Shown piece after piece: positions 34,110 through 42,521 of a DNA stretch of 64,000 nt. The translations under genes and the position numbers were made by a program. Within the stretch, counting starts at the first letter, position 1, and the number at the start of each line of letters is the position of its first letter. The notes under the pieces are model-generated. The model saw nothing but the letters and a program-made list of their open reading frames with translations. It ran no database searches and had not been told where the DNA came from. This DNA is from Lachnobacterium bovis (GTDB lineage: Bacteria; Bacillota; Clostridia; Lachnospirales; Lachnospiraceae), in the NCBI RefSeq assembly GCF_900111325.1, contig NZ_FOGW01000009.1, forward strand, positions 62,001 to 126,000, read 5' to 3'.

Positions 34110-34649
34110 TTATTTCTTACCAGTCTTACCAACTTTACGTCTAATAACTTCATCAGCATATTTGATACCTTTACCTTTGTAAGGTTCTGGTCTTCTCTTA
34201 TCTCTGATTTCAGCTGCGTACTGGCCAACGCGTTCTTTATCGATACCTTTTACAATAATTTTATTGTCTTCAACTACTGCTTCAAGACCTTCTGGATCAA
34301 TCATTTCAACTGGATGTGAGTATCCTAAGTTTAATGTTAATTTGTTTCCAGATTTAGATGCTCTATAACCAACACCATTAACTTCAAGAGTTTTTGTATA
34401 ACCATCAGTTACACCAACTACCATGTTGTTAATTAATGTTCTTGTCAAACCATGTAATGATTTCATTTTCTTTAAATCATTAGGTCTAGTAACAACAACT
34501 TTGTCTTCTTCAATAGCAATATTCATTTCAGAAGAAAGTGTTCTTTCAAGAGTTCCTTTAGGACCTTTTACAGTCACATGATTATTTTCTGCAACCTCAA
34601 CAGTTACGCCTGCTGGAATTGCGATTGGCATTCTTCCTATACGTGACAT
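34110..34649 (-). CDS. rplF: 50S ribosomal protein L6
   Basis: A 179-residue L6 starting at MSRIGRMPIAIPAG, with AGGAGGT 6 nt upstream; a longer reading of 22 residues lacks any support. The C-terminal RDKRRPEPYKGKGIKY is the signature of the family. It binds 23S rRNA near the sarcin-ricin loop. A 176-bp spacer separates it from rpsH. Confidence 0.98.
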   Translation of the reverse strand: MSRIGRMPIAIPAGVTVEVAENNHVTVKGPKGTLERTLSSEMNIAIEEDKVVVTRPNDLKKMKSLHGLTRTLINNMVVGVTDGYTKTLEVNGVGYRASKSGNKLTLNLGYSHPVEMIDPEGLEAVVEDNKIIVKGIDKERVGQYAAEIRDKRRPEPYKGKGIKYADEVIRRKVGKTGKK

Positions 34650-34825
34650 GCCCGTACCTCCTATTTTGTATTGATGAAAATTCATCGTTAATATATAGTA
34701 TGTCCAACCTAACAAGATTGGTTTATACTTTTAGAGTTCATTTTAGTCATTTACAGACTAAATAGCGTCCTTAGCCCATTACCTAAAGACTTAAGTACAA
34801 ATCTATCGATTTATACCTTGAAATA
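34650..34825 (-). other. Spacer between rpsH and rplF
   Basis: 176 bp inside the spc segment, unusually long for this operon. It contains an interrupted inverted repeat (CCAATCTTGTTAGGTTGG on the minus strand) and AT-rich DNA, with no ORF or strong promoter. Confidence 0.3.
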
Positions 34826-35227
34826 CTACCATACAAATGCTAATACTTCTCCACCAACTTGAAGCTTTCTAGCTTCTCTATCAGTAATGATTCCCTGGTT
34901 TGTTGAAAGAATAGCTGTTCCTAATCCATCAAGTACTCTAGGGATTTCGTTTTTACCAGTATATACTCTTAAACCTGGTTTAGAAATTCTCTTTAATCCA
35001 GTGATAATTCTTTCACTTTTATCTGCGCTGTATTTTAATGTAACACGGATGTTTTTGAAATTTCCATCTTCAACAATCTCGTATTTTTCTACCCAACCTT
35101 CATCAACAAGAATGTTAGCAATTGAAACTTTTGTTTTAGAAGCTGGAATATCTACTGTATCGTGTTTAGCAGTGTTTGCATTACGAATTCTTGTAAGCAT
35201 ATCTGCAATTGGATCACTTGTTACCAT
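34826..35227 (-). CDS. rpsH: 30S ribosomal protein S8
   Basis: A 133-residue S8 with DPIADMLTRIRNANTAKHD at the N-terminus and the 16S-binding STNQGIITDREARK loop near the C-terminus. S8 is the repressor of the spc operon in E. coli. AAGGAGG precedes the ATG. A 115-bp spacer separates it from rpsZ. Confidence 0.98.
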   Translation of the reverse strand: MVTSDPIADMLTRIRNANTAKHDTVDIPASKTKVSIANILVDEGWVEKYEIVEDGNFKNIRVTLKYSADKSERIITGLKRISKPGLRVYTGKNEIPRVLDGLGTAILSTNQGIITDREARKLQVGGEVLAFVW

Positions 35228-35342
35228 GCTTTAGGTTTCCTCCTTCTTGAGAGTAAAATTAATATCATTACAATCCTGTCTATGGCTCGGGAATAACTTC
35301 CCTCACCACCTACTTAGGATTTCTACTACCTACTTTTAGAAA

Positions 35343-35528
35343 TTACCAAGAAGCTTTTCTTACTCCTGGGATTTCTCCTTTGTAAGCTAATTCACGGAAG
35401 CAAACTCTGCAAATTCCGTATTTTTTTAATACTGAATGTGGACGACCACAAATTCTACAACGTGTGTATTCTCTAGTAGAGAATTTTGCTGGACGTTGTT
35501 GTTTAACTTTCATTGATTTCTTAGCCAT
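35343..35528 (-). CDS. rpsZ: 30S ribosomal protein S14, zinc-binding type Z
   Basis: A 61-residue S14 of the short zinc-binding class: CRICGRPHSVLKKYGICRVC supplies four cysteines (CxxC-x12-CxxC). Zinc-containing S14 is the common form in Firmicutes. GTAGGAGG lies before the ATG; the gene follows rplE by 16 bp. Confidence 0.97.
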   Translation of the reverse strand: MAKKSMKVKQQRPAKFSTREYTRCRICGRPHSVLKKYGICRVCFRELAYKGEIPGVRKASW

Positions 35529-35544
35529 TAAAATTCCCTCCTAC

Positions 35545-36084
35545 TTATTTAGCAAATGGCATATTGAATAATGTCAATAATTCACGTGCTTCTTCATCTG
35601 TTTTAGCTGTAGTTACGAAGATAATATCCATACCTCTAACTTTGTCAACTTTATCATATTCGATTTCTGGGAAAATAATCTGTTCTTTAATACCAAGAGC
35701 ATAGTTTCCACGACCATCGAATGCGTTAGGATTTACACCTCTAAAGTCACGTACACGTGGTAATGCAAGGTTAATTAAACGATCAGCGAACTCATACATT
35801 TTTTCTCCACGTAATGTAACTTTACATCCAATTGGCATACCTTCACGGATCTTGAAGTTAGCAATAGCGTTTTTAGCTTTTGTCTTAACAACTTTTTGAC
35901 CTGTGATTGTTTCCATATCTTTAACGGCTGCATCGAGAACTTTGCTATTTTCTTTAGCTTCTCCAACACCCATATTTACAACGATTTTAGAAAGTTTTGG
36001 AATCTCCATAACATTCTTATAACCAAATTTTTTGACCATTGCGTCTTTGATCTCGTTATCGTATTGTTCTTTAAGTCTACTCAA
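35545..36084 (-). CDS. rplE: 50S ribosomal protein L5
   Basis: A 179-residue L5 that starts at TTG (MSRLKEQYD) with GAGGAGG upstream. It binds 5S rRNA. Canonical parts are VVKTKAKNAIANFKIREGMP, RVRDFRGVNPNAFDGRGNY and EQIIFPEIEYDKV. It lies between rplX and rpsZ. Confidence 0.98.
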   Translation of the reverse strand: MSRLKEQYDNEIKDAMVKKFGYKNVMEIPKLSKIVVNMGVGEAKENSKVLDAAVKDMETITGQKVVKTKAKNAIANFKIREGMPIGCKVTLRGEKMYEFADRLINLALPRVRDFRGVNPNAFDGRGNYALGIKEQIIFPEIEYDKVDKVRGMDIIFVTTAKTDEEARELLTLFNMPFAK

Positions 36085-36110
36085 CTGAATTTTCCTCCTC
36101 TCTCCAGTAA

Positions 36111-36458
36111 TTATTTAGATTCTCTTACTTTTTTCTTGTCAATGACTGTATCAATTACTTCGCCAGTTTTTTTAGCATAACGAACTTTTTTACCGTCTTC
36201 TACTCTAAAACCAACTCTTGTACGAACGCCATTGTGCATAAGCATTACATTTGAAGCATCGATTTTGCCTTCTTTTTGGATAATACCACCTTGTTGATTA
36301 GCCATGCTAGGTTTAGCATGTTTTGTAACCATGTTAACACCTTCAACAATAAGTGAATTATCTTTTTTGTTAACAGCAATAACTTTGCCTTCTTGATTTG
36401 TATATCTACCAGCGATTACAACAACATTATCGCCTTTTTTAATTTTCATGCTAGCCAT
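36111..36458 (-). CDS. rplX: 50S ribosomal protein L24
   Basis: A 115-residue L24 with an N-terminal KOW motif (KKGDNVVVIAGRYTNQEGKV). It nucleates assembly of the 50S subunit. Either the first ATG or the one three codons later could start it; AGGAGGT fits the first. It lies between rplN and rplE. Confidence 0.97.
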   Translation of the reverse strand: MASMKIKKGDNVVVIAGRYTNQEGKVIAVNKKDNSLIVEGVNMVTKHAKPSMANQQGGIIQKEGKIDASNVMLMHNGVRTRVGFRVEDGKKVRYAKKTGEVIDTVIDKKKVRESK

Positions 36459-36471
36459 CTGTAAGTACCTC

Positions 36472-36840
36472 CTATAATACTTCTGGAGCTAAAGAAACAA
36501 TTCTCATAAACTGTTTCTCACGAAGCTCACGAGCTACTGGTCCAAAAATACGAGTTCCTCTTGGAGTATTGTCATCTTTAAGAATAACTGCTGCGTTTTC
36601 ATCAAATTTAATATATGAACCATCTTTACGACGGGCACCTTTTACTGTACGAACAACAACGGCTTTTACAACGTCACCTTTTTTTACAACGCCACCTGGT
36701 GTTGCATCTTTTACTGTAGCAACGATAACATCACCAATGTTCGCATATCTTCTAGTAGATCCACCCATAACGCGGATAACAAGTAATTCTTTTGCTCCTG
36801 TATTATCAGCGACTTTGAGTCTACTTTCCTGCTGTACCAT
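36472..36840 (-). CDS. rplN: 50S ribosomal protein L14
   Basis: A 122-residue L14 with MVQQESRLKVADNTGAKELL, and later NTPRGTRIFGPVARELRE. It is fully canonical and sits at the 30S-50S interface. AAAGGAGG lies 8 nt before the ATG. The neighbours are rpsQ and rplX. Confidence 0.98.
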   Translation of the reverse strand: MVQQESRLKVADNTGAKELLVIRVMGGSTRRYANIGDVIVATVKDATPGGVVKKGDVVKAVVVRTVKGARRKDGSYIKFDENAAVILKDDNTPRGTRIFGPVARELREKQFMRIVSLAPEVL

Positions 36841-36858
36841 GCTTGTAGCCTCCTTTGA

Positions 36859-37116
36859 TTATTTTGCTCTTTCTATTACTTCTACAAGTCTCCATCTCTT
36901 ATCTTTTGATAGAGGTCTTGTTTCCATTACTTTTACTTTATCACCGATTTTAGCATCGTTTAATTCATCATGTGCTTTTAATTTATATGTCTTTTTAACG
37001 ATCTTGTTGTAAAGTGGATGTCTTTCGTTGTTAAGAACTGCAACAGTAATTGTTTTGTTCATCTTGTCACTTACAACAACACCAATACGTGTTTTTCTAA
37101 GATTTCTTCCTTCCAC
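36859..37116 (-). CDS. rpsQ: 30S ribosomal protein S17
   Basis: An 85-residue OB-fold S17 that starts at GTG with AAAGGAG upstream. RKTRIGVVVSDKMNKTITVA and the TRPLSKDKRWRLVEV end are canonical. It is an early 16S rRNA binder, between rpmC and rplN. Confidence 0.98.
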   Translation of the reverse strand: MEGRNLRKTRIGVVVSDKMNKTITVAVLNNERHPLYNKIVKKTYKLKAHDELNDAKIGDKVKVMETRPLSKDKRWRLVEVIERAK

Positions 37117-37146
37117 GATATAAATCTCCTTTCTGTAGGATATCGA

Positions 37147-37353
37147 TTACTCTGCAACTTTTGATTTTTCAGTAATAACAGTTTGAATTCTTGCGATATC
37201 TCTTCTAACAAGTTTAATTCTAGCTGTGTTAGTCAACTGATTTGTTGCATTCTGGAATCTCAAATTGAAAAGTTCTTTTTTTGCTTCTACAAGCTTAGCC
37301 TGTAAATCTTCAACAGACTGTGCTTTTAATTCATTAATATAATTATTTTTCAT
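37147..37353 (-). CDS. rpmC: 50S ribosomal protein L29
   Basis: About 68 residues, helical, at the peptide exit tunnel. The ATG chosen has AGAAGGCGG upstream and overlaps the end of rplP by 11 bp; an in-frame GTG three codons earlier would lie within that site. ELFNLRFQNATNQLTNTARI is the family signature. Confidence 0.96.
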   Translation of the reverse strand: MKNNYINELKAQSVEDLQAKLVEAKKELFNLRFQNATNQLTNTARIKLVRRDIARIQTVITEKSKVAE

Positions 37354-37780
37354 TTGATTCACCGCCTTCTAAATCTGCACGAGAAACTATCTTACATCTG
37401 CAAGGTAATTTGTGTGTAGCAAGACGTAAAGCTTCTTTAGCAACGTCTTCAGGTACACCTGCGATCTCAAATAATACTCTTCCTGGCTTAACAACTGCTA
37501 CCCAGTACTCAAGGGATCCTTTACCTTTACCCATACGAACACCCATAGGTTTACGTGTTACAGGTTTTTCTGGGAAAATTTTGATCCAAACTTTACCACC
37601 ACGTTTTACGTGTCTTGTCATAGCTACACGGGCTGCTTCGATCTGATTAGATTTAATCCAACATGGATCTAAAGCTACGATACCGTACTCACCATAAGTG
37701 ATTTTGTTACCTCTTGTAGCTTTTCCAGCCATAGAACCACGGAACTGTTTACGATGTTTTACTCTCTTTGGCATTAACAT
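37343..37780 (-). CDS. rplP: 50S ribosomal protein L16
   Basis: A 145-residue L16, MLMPKRVKHRKQFRG at the start and RMGKGKGSLEYWVAVVKPGR in the body. It lies near the A site and binds tRNA elbows. It starts 2 bp after rpsC, using AGGAGG within the end of rpsC. Confidence 0.98.
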   Translation of the reverse strand: MLMPKRVKHRKQFRGSMAGKATRGNKITYGEYGIVALDPCWIKSNQIEAARVAMTRHVKRGGKVWIKIFPEKPVTRKPMGVRMGKGKGSLEYWVAVVKPGRVLFEIAGVPEDVAKEALRLATHKLPCRCKIVSRADLEGGESNEK

Positions 37781-37782
37781 AA

Positions 37783-38439
37783 TTATTTAGCTCCTCCTTC
37801 CTTATTAGCTCTTGTAGGAAGTACCTCTCCTTTATAGATCCAAACTTTAACACCAACTTTACCATAAGTTGTATCTGCTTCAGCGAATCCATAATCAATG
37901 TCAGCTCTTAATGTCTGAAGTGGAATAGTTCCATCACTGTAACTTTCTGTACGAGCCATATCAGCACCGCCAAGACGTCCAGAACATGTTGTTTTGATAC
38001 CCTTAACTCCTGATTTCATAGCTCTTCCCATACAAGATTTCATTGCTCTACGGAAAGAAACACGGTTCTCTAACTGTAATGCAATGTTCTCAGCTACTAA
38101 CTGAGCATCTTTGTCTGGTCTTTTTACTTCTTTAATATCGATAACTAGTTTTTTAGATGTTAATTTCTGAACTTCTGCTTTAACTTTCTCAATTTCAGCT
38201 CCGCCCTTACCAATTACAACACCTGGTCTAGCTGTATAAATGATAACTTTTACACGATCAGATGATCTTTCAATATCAATCTTTGAAACACCAGCTGCGT
38301 ATAACTTATTTTTCAAAAAAGTTCTGATTTCATGATCTTCTACTAAGTAATCAGCGAAATCTTTGTCTGCATACCATTTTGAGTTCCAGTCTTTGATTAC
38401 GCCAACTCTTAAGCCATGAGGATTAACTTTCTGTCCCAT
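37783..38439 (-). CDS. rpsC: 30S ribosomal protein S3
   Basis: A 218-residue S3 with the KH domain (ARPGVVIGKGGAEIEKVK) and the C-terminal domain (RTESYSDGTIPLQTLRADID). It lines the mRNA entry channel. AGGAGG precedes the ATG. It is placed between rplV and rplP. Confidence 0.98.
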   Translation of the reverse strand: MGQKVNPHGLRVGVIKDWNSKWYADKDFADYLVEDHEIRTFLKNKLYAAGVSKIDIERSSDRVKVIIYTARPGVVIGKGGAEIEKVKAEVQKLTSKKLVIDIKEVKRPDKDAQLVAENIALQLENRVSFRRAMKSCMGRAMKSGVKGIKTTCSGRLGGADMARTESYSDGTIPLQTLRADIDYGFAEADTTYGKVGVKVWIYKGEVLPTRANKEGGAK

Positions 38440-38450
38440 GAATTCTCCTC

Positions 38451-38837
38451 CTATCTTTCATCTAGCACAATTGTGATGTGGCTCATTCTTTTTTCGATTC
38501 TATAAGCTCTTCCTTGTGCTCTAGGTTTGATTCTCTTCATTGTTGGTCCCTTGTTAGCATAGCATTCAGCTACTACAAGGTTCTCTTCTCTCATACCGTT
38601 ATTGTTAACAGCGTTTGCAATAGCTGATCTTAATAACTTTTCAACAAGACTTGAAGCATATCTTGGATTGTACATTACAATACCAAGAGCTGTCTGTACG
38701 TCTTTTCCACGAATAGCATCTAAAACGAAACATGCCTTCTGAACAGATACTCTTGCGTAAGATAACTTAGCTGAAGGTCTGTTGTCTTTAACTGCATTTC
38801 TATCTCTTTTAATTTGTGATCTATGTCCTCTTGCCAT
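38451..38837 (-). CDS. rplV: 50S ribosomal protein L22
   Basis: A 128-residue L22, whose beta-hairpin (KGPTMKRIKPRAQGRAYRIE) reaches into the exit tunnel. The N-terminal AKLSYARVSVQKACFVLDAI is canonical. AAAGGAGG lies before the ATG. Confidence 0.98.
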   Translation of the reverse strand: MARGHRSQIKRDRNAVKDNRPSAKLSYARVSVQKACFVLDAIRGKDVQTALGIVMYNPRYASSLVEKLLRSAIANAVNNNGMREENLVVAECYANKGPTMKRIKPRAQGRAYRIEKRMSHITIVLDER

Positions 38838-38864
38838 GGTTAGAACCTCCTTTCAGTAATCTTA

Positions 38865-39149
38865 CTATCTGCCTACTGCAGATTTCTTTTCATCCGCTCC
38901 ATGACCTCTGTAAGTTCTTGTAGATACGAACTCACCAAGTTTATGTCCAACCATATCTTCTGTAATATATACAGGTACGTGTTTTCTACCATCATGAACA
39001 GCAATTGTGTGTCCAACGAAAGATGGGAAAATTGTTGAACGACGTGACCAAGTTTTGATTACTTGATTTTCGCCAGAAGCGTTCATCGCATCAACTTTTT
39101 TTAATAAGCTTTCGTCAGCAAATGGTCCTTTTTTAAGTGAACGTGCCAT
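38865..39149 (-). CDS. rpsS: 30S ribosomal protein S19
   Basis: A 94-residue S19, MARSLKKGPFADESLLKKVD and the end GEFVSTRTYRGHGADEK, near the 30S head. TTAGGAGG precedes the ATG. It lies between rplB and rplV. Confidence 0.98.
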   Translation of the reverse strand: MARSLKKGPFADESLLKKVDAMNASGENQVIKTWSRRSTIFPSFVGHTIAVHDGRKHVPVYITEDMVGHKLGEFVSTRTYRGHGADEKKSAVGR

Positions 39150-39165
39150 TATAATAACCTCCTAA

Positions 39166-40008
39166 TTATTTGATTGCCTTACCATCTCTTCTTCTTATGA
39201 TAAGTTTGTTAGAATGTTTATTTTTCTTTCTTGTCTTCAATCCAAGAGCTGGTTTACCCCAAGGAGTCATTGGTCCTGAACGTCCAACTGGAGCTTTACC
39301 TTCACCACCACCGTGTGGATGGTCATTAGGGTTCATAACAGATCCACGAACTGTAGGACGAATACCCATGTGACGTTTACGACCAGCTTTACCGATATTA
39401 ATAAGGTTATGTTCAGCATTACCTACAACACCGATTGTAGCACGACATGTGATTGGTACTAATCTCATTTCTCCTGAAGGAAGACGTAATGTAGCATACT
39501 TTCCTTCTTTAGCCATTAACTGAGCTGCATTACCTGCAGAACGAACTAACTGTCCACCTCTACCTGGCATGATTTCGATATTGTGAATTTGTGTACCAAC
39601 TGGAATATTTTCAAGTGGTAAGCAGTTACCAACACGAACTTCTGCTTCTGGTCCGTTCATAACTACCATTCCATCTGTAAGTCCCTGTGGAGCTAAGATG
39701 TATGATTTTCTACCATCAGCATATACGATTAACGCAATGTTTGAAGTTCTGTTTGGATCATACTCGATACCGATAACTTTTGCTGGAATACCATCAATGT
39801 TTCTCTTAAAATCGATTAATCTATATTTCTTTCTGTTTCCACCACCATGGTGTCTAACTGTAATTTTACCCTGATTGTTACGACCAGCGTGTTTCTTTAA
39901 TGGTGCTAATAATGATTTCTCAGGAGTTGTTTTTGTAATCTCTGCGAAATCTGAGCCAGTCATATTTCTTCTAGAAGGTGTATATGGGTTATATGTCTTA
40001 ATTCCCAT
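39166..40008 (-). CDS. rplB: 50S ribosomal protein L2
   Basis: A 280-residue L2, needed for subunit association and peptidyl transfer. Signature segments are GRNNQGKITVRHHGGGNRKK and MNPNDHPHGGGEGKAPVGR, the latter with the conserved histidine. AAAGGAG lies before the ATG. Canonical length. Confidence 0.98.
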   Translation of the reverse strand: MGIKTYNPYTPSRRNMTGSDFAEITKTTPEKSLLAPLKKHAGRNNQGKITVRHHGGGNRKKYRLIDFKRNIDGIPAKVIGIEYDPNRTSNIALIVYADGRKSYILAPQGLTDGMVVMNGPEAEVRVGNCLPLENIPVGTQIHNIEIMPGRGGQLVRSAGNAAQLMAKEGKYATLRLPSGEMRLVPITCRATIGVVGNAEHNLINIGKAGRKRHMGIRPTVRGSVMNPNDHPHGGGEGKAPVGRSGPMTPWGKPALGLKTRKKNKHSNKLIIRRRDGKAIK

Positions 40009-40067
40009 TCTCTTTCTCCTTTCGATTTTTTATCGCACTTTTCTGTGCATATTCTTCTTCGCTGTTA

Positions 40068-40367
40068 TTAAGCTTCTGCGAAAAGTTCAATATCTTCACT
40101 TTCAGCTGTAAGTGTAACGATTGCTTTCTTAGTTTTAGCAGTTTTACCGTAAACCATTCCACGGCGTTTTTTCTTTCCAGAGCAGTTCATTGTATTTACT
40201 TTTGCAACAACTGTTCCTGGGAACATTTTCTCAACTGCATTTTTAATCATAGTTTTGTTAGCTTCTGGATGAACTAAAAATGTATATTTCTTTTCAGCCA
40301 TAGCTCCCATACTCTTCTCAGTTACTACTGGTTTGAGGATTACATCATAGTATTTAATATCAGCCAT
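40068..40367 (-). CDS. rplW: 50S ribosomal protein L23
   Basis: A 99-residue L23, docking site for trigger factor and SRP at the tunnel exit. DVILKPVVTEKSMGAMAEKK and ANKTMIKNAVEKMFPG are typical. The ATG overlaps the rplD stop by 1 nt (TAATG). Confidence 0.97.
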   Translation of the reverse strand: MADIKYYDVILKPVVTEKSMGAMAEKKYTFLVHPEANKTMIKNAVEKMFPGTVVAKVNTMNCSGKKKRRGMVYGKTAKTKKAIVTLTAESEDIELFAEA

Positions 40368-40987
40368 TATGCATATACCTCCTCGATATTTTTAACAGCA
40401 GCTTTAGTTACGATAACTGTATCATATTTTAATACATCGTATACGTTAAGCTCATTAACCTGAGCTGTTTTAACAGTGTGGATATTTTTTGCAGATGCAA
40501 TAACATTCTTGTTCATATCCTCTAATACAACTAAAGCTTTATTTGTTTTAAGGTTATTTAAAACTTCAACAAATTTCTTTGTTTTGATTTCATCTAATTT
40601 TAAATCATCAACAACAACAAATTTTTCTTCTGAAACTTTTGATGTTAAAACTGATTTTAAAGCGATTCTCTTTTCTTTTTTGTTAATTTTGAAAGAGTAA
40701 TCTCTTGGTGTTGGAGCGAATACCATTCCACCACCTGTCCATTGTGGAGCTCTTGTAGAACCCTGTCTTGCATGACCTGTTCCTTTTTGTCTCCATGGTT
40801 TTCTTCCGCCTCCACGAACTTCAGAACGTGTTTTTGCTTTCTGTGTTCCTTGGCGATTATTTGCAAGCTGTTGAAGTACAGCCATGTGAACTAAGTGTTC
40901 ATTTATTTCTACACCGAATACTGAATCATTTAATTCAATTGATTCAACTTCAGCGCCTTCCATATTATAAACAGCTACTTTAGCCAT
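40367..40987 (-). CDS. rplD: 50S ribosomal protein L4
   Basis: A 206-residue L4 with the extended loop (TRSEVRGGGRKPWRQKGTGH) lining the exit tunnel. In E. coli L4 represses the S10 operon; whether it acts on the long leader here is unknown. AAAGGAGG precedes the ATG. It is coupled to rplW. Confidence 0.98.
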   Translation of the reverse strand: MAKVAVYNMEGAEVESIELNDSVFGVEINEHLVHMAVLQQLANNRQGTQKAKTRSEVRGGGRKPWRQKGTGHARQGSTRAPQWTGGGMVFAPTPRDYSFKINKKEKRIALKSVLTSKVSEEKFVVVDDLKLDEIKTKKFVEVLNNLKTNKALVVLEDMNKNVIASAKNIHTVKTAQVNELNVYDVLKYDTVIVTKAAVKNIEEVYA

Positions 40988-41018
40988 CGTAAAGTTCCTC
41001 CTTTCTTAATTCAAGTGC

Positions 41019-41699
41019 TTATCTAACCTTGCAAGTCTCTTTAATAGTGATAAGTGACTTTTTAGCTCCTGGTACAGCACCTTTTACTAAAAGTAAATTG
41101 TTCTCAGCGTCAACTCTTACAACTTCAAGATTCTGAATTGTAACTTTTACGCTACCCATGTGTCCTGGCATTCCTTTTCCTTTGAATACTCTACTTGGTG
41201 TTGAACAAGAACCGTTTGAACCCTGGTGACGGTGGAATTTAGAACCGTGAGCCATAGGTCCTCTGTGCTGTCCTAATCTCTTGATTGCACCTTGGAATCC
41301 TTTACCTTTTGAAATTGCTGTAGCATCAATCTTATCGCCTTCTGCGAAGATATCAGCTTTAATTTCATCTGCTAATTTGTACTCATCTGCGTTTTCAAAT
41401 CTGAATTCTTTTACAAATCTCTTACCTGAAACACCTGCTTTTTCAAAATGTCCCATCTGAGCTTTGTTAAGGCCATGTCTATGACCAACTTTCTTGTTTC
41501 CATTAGCATCTTTGCTTACAACTTTTGCTACCTTGTCAGCAAAACCAACCTGAACAGCGCTGTAACCATCATTCTCAACAGTTTTGATCTGTGTTACTAC
41601 ACAAGGACCAGCTTGTAATACTGTAACTGGTACTAATACGCCATCAGCATTGAAGATCTGTGTCATACCGACTTTTGTTGCTAAAATCGCTTTCTTCAT
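41019..41699 (-). CDS. rplC: 50S ribosomal protein L3
   Basis: A 226-residue L3, somewhat longer than the 205-210 usual. MKKAILATKVGMTQIFNADG and GPMAHGSKFHRHQGSNG are canonical; the extra residues are in the charged middle region. A 136-bp spacer separates it from rpsJ. CAGGAGG lies before the ATG. Confidence 0.97.
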   Translation of the reverse strand: MKKAILATKVGMTQIFNADGVLVPVTVLQAGPCVVTQIKTVENDGYSAVQVGFADKVAKVVSKDANGNKKVGHRHGLNKAQMGHFEKAGVSGKRFVKEFRFENADEYKLADEIKADIFAEGDKIDATAISKGKGFQGAIKRLGQHRGPMAHGSKFHRHQGSNGSCSTPSRVFKGKGMPGHMGSVKVTIQNLEVVRVDAENNLLLVKGAVPGAKKSLITIKETCKVR

Positions 41700-41835
41700 T
41701 TCTTTACCTCCTGTTTTCTACAGCGGAACGCTTCTTGCTTATTATATAGAATAAATAAGTAGCGGACCCGTTCATCCTAGAGCAGTCAATCTATATTAAC
41801 TAATCAGGGATATCTTAATTATTTTTTGAGAAATT

Positions 41836-42153
41836 TTATTTCTCTTTCATTTTGATATCGATAAATACACCAGCTGGTACTTCTAATCTTGATAAAGCAT
41901 CAACAGTTTTCTGTGTTGGTGTTGTGATATCAATAAGTCTCTTATGAGTTCTCTGCTCAAACTGCTCGCGTGAATCTTTATATTTGTGAACAGCTCTTAA
42001 GATAGTAACAACTTCCTTCTTTGTTGGAAGAGGTACTGGACCGCTCACCTGTGATCCGTTCTTCTTTACAGTTTCGATAATTTTTTTTGCTGATGAATCA
42101 ACTAATTCGTGATCATAAGCTTTAAGAGTAATTCTCATTACTTGACTTGCCAT
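41836..42153 (-). CDS. rpsJ: 30S ribosomal protein S10
   Basis: A 105-residue S10, first gene of the super-operon. RITLKAYDHELVDSSAKKII and GPVPLPTKKEVVTILRAVHK are canonical. S10 also works as NusE in antitermination. AGGAGGCG lies about 11 nt before the ATG, separated by a T-run. Confidence 0.98.
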   Translation of the reverse strand: MASQVMRITLKAYDHELVDSSAKKIIETVKKNGSQVSGPVPLPTKKEVVTILRAVHKYKDSREQFEQRTHKRLIDITTPTQKTVDALSRLEVPAGVFIDIKMKEK

Positions 42154-42379
42154 AAAAAAAGTCGCCTCCTTTTCGCACTTTTACTTCAGTACGACAAGCG
42201 GTGACTGTACACTTCCCCGTGTGTGTCATCTATTTGAACACACGTTATCCCTACACTTTGGTAGTCCATATTGTTTGTACAGTGACTTGTCGTCAGTTTC
42301 CTAACTTGACATTCGCTCCATGGAAAACCTACCACATCGGGTAGCAACCTCACATTTCATCGCTATCAATGTCACAGCA
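42154..42379 (-). promoter_or_regulatory. Structured leader of the S10 operon
   Basis: About 225 nt of transcribed leader, visibly richer in G+C than neighbouring intergenic DNA. A long two-part stem pairs 42191-42198 with 42286-42293 (ACGACAAG/CTTGTCGT) and 42204-42211 with 42276-42283 (ACTGTACA/TGTACAGT). It is capped by a third hairpin at 42218-42244. An upstream hairpin pairs CTACC with GGTAG (42329-42344). This resembles an autoregulatory ribosomal leader; the regulator is unknown. Confidence 0.6.
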
Positions 42380-42385
42380 ATTCAT

Positions 42386-42414
42386 ATTATAACCTAATAT
42401 CATCTTTTTTGCAA
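42386..42414 (-). promoter_or_regulatory. Main promoter of the S10-spc-alpha super-operon
   Basis: On the minus strand TTGCAA, a 17-bp spacer and a perfect TATAAT. It lies upstream of the structured leader and there is no competing promoter nearby. Confidence 0.75.
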
Positions 42415-42521
42415 CATATTTTCCGTTTTTATTTTTAAAATTTATCACCAATATTTACAAAAAATATTTTGCTTTTTTGTGCACTTTTTCATTCTTTAAT
42501 TATGCTGTTTTAAAAACATAT

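Noticed and set aside
36569..37012. A 147-codon plus-strand frame across rplN and rpsQ
   Set aside because: It crosses the intergenic site of two certain genes on the other strand and has no ribosome binding site.
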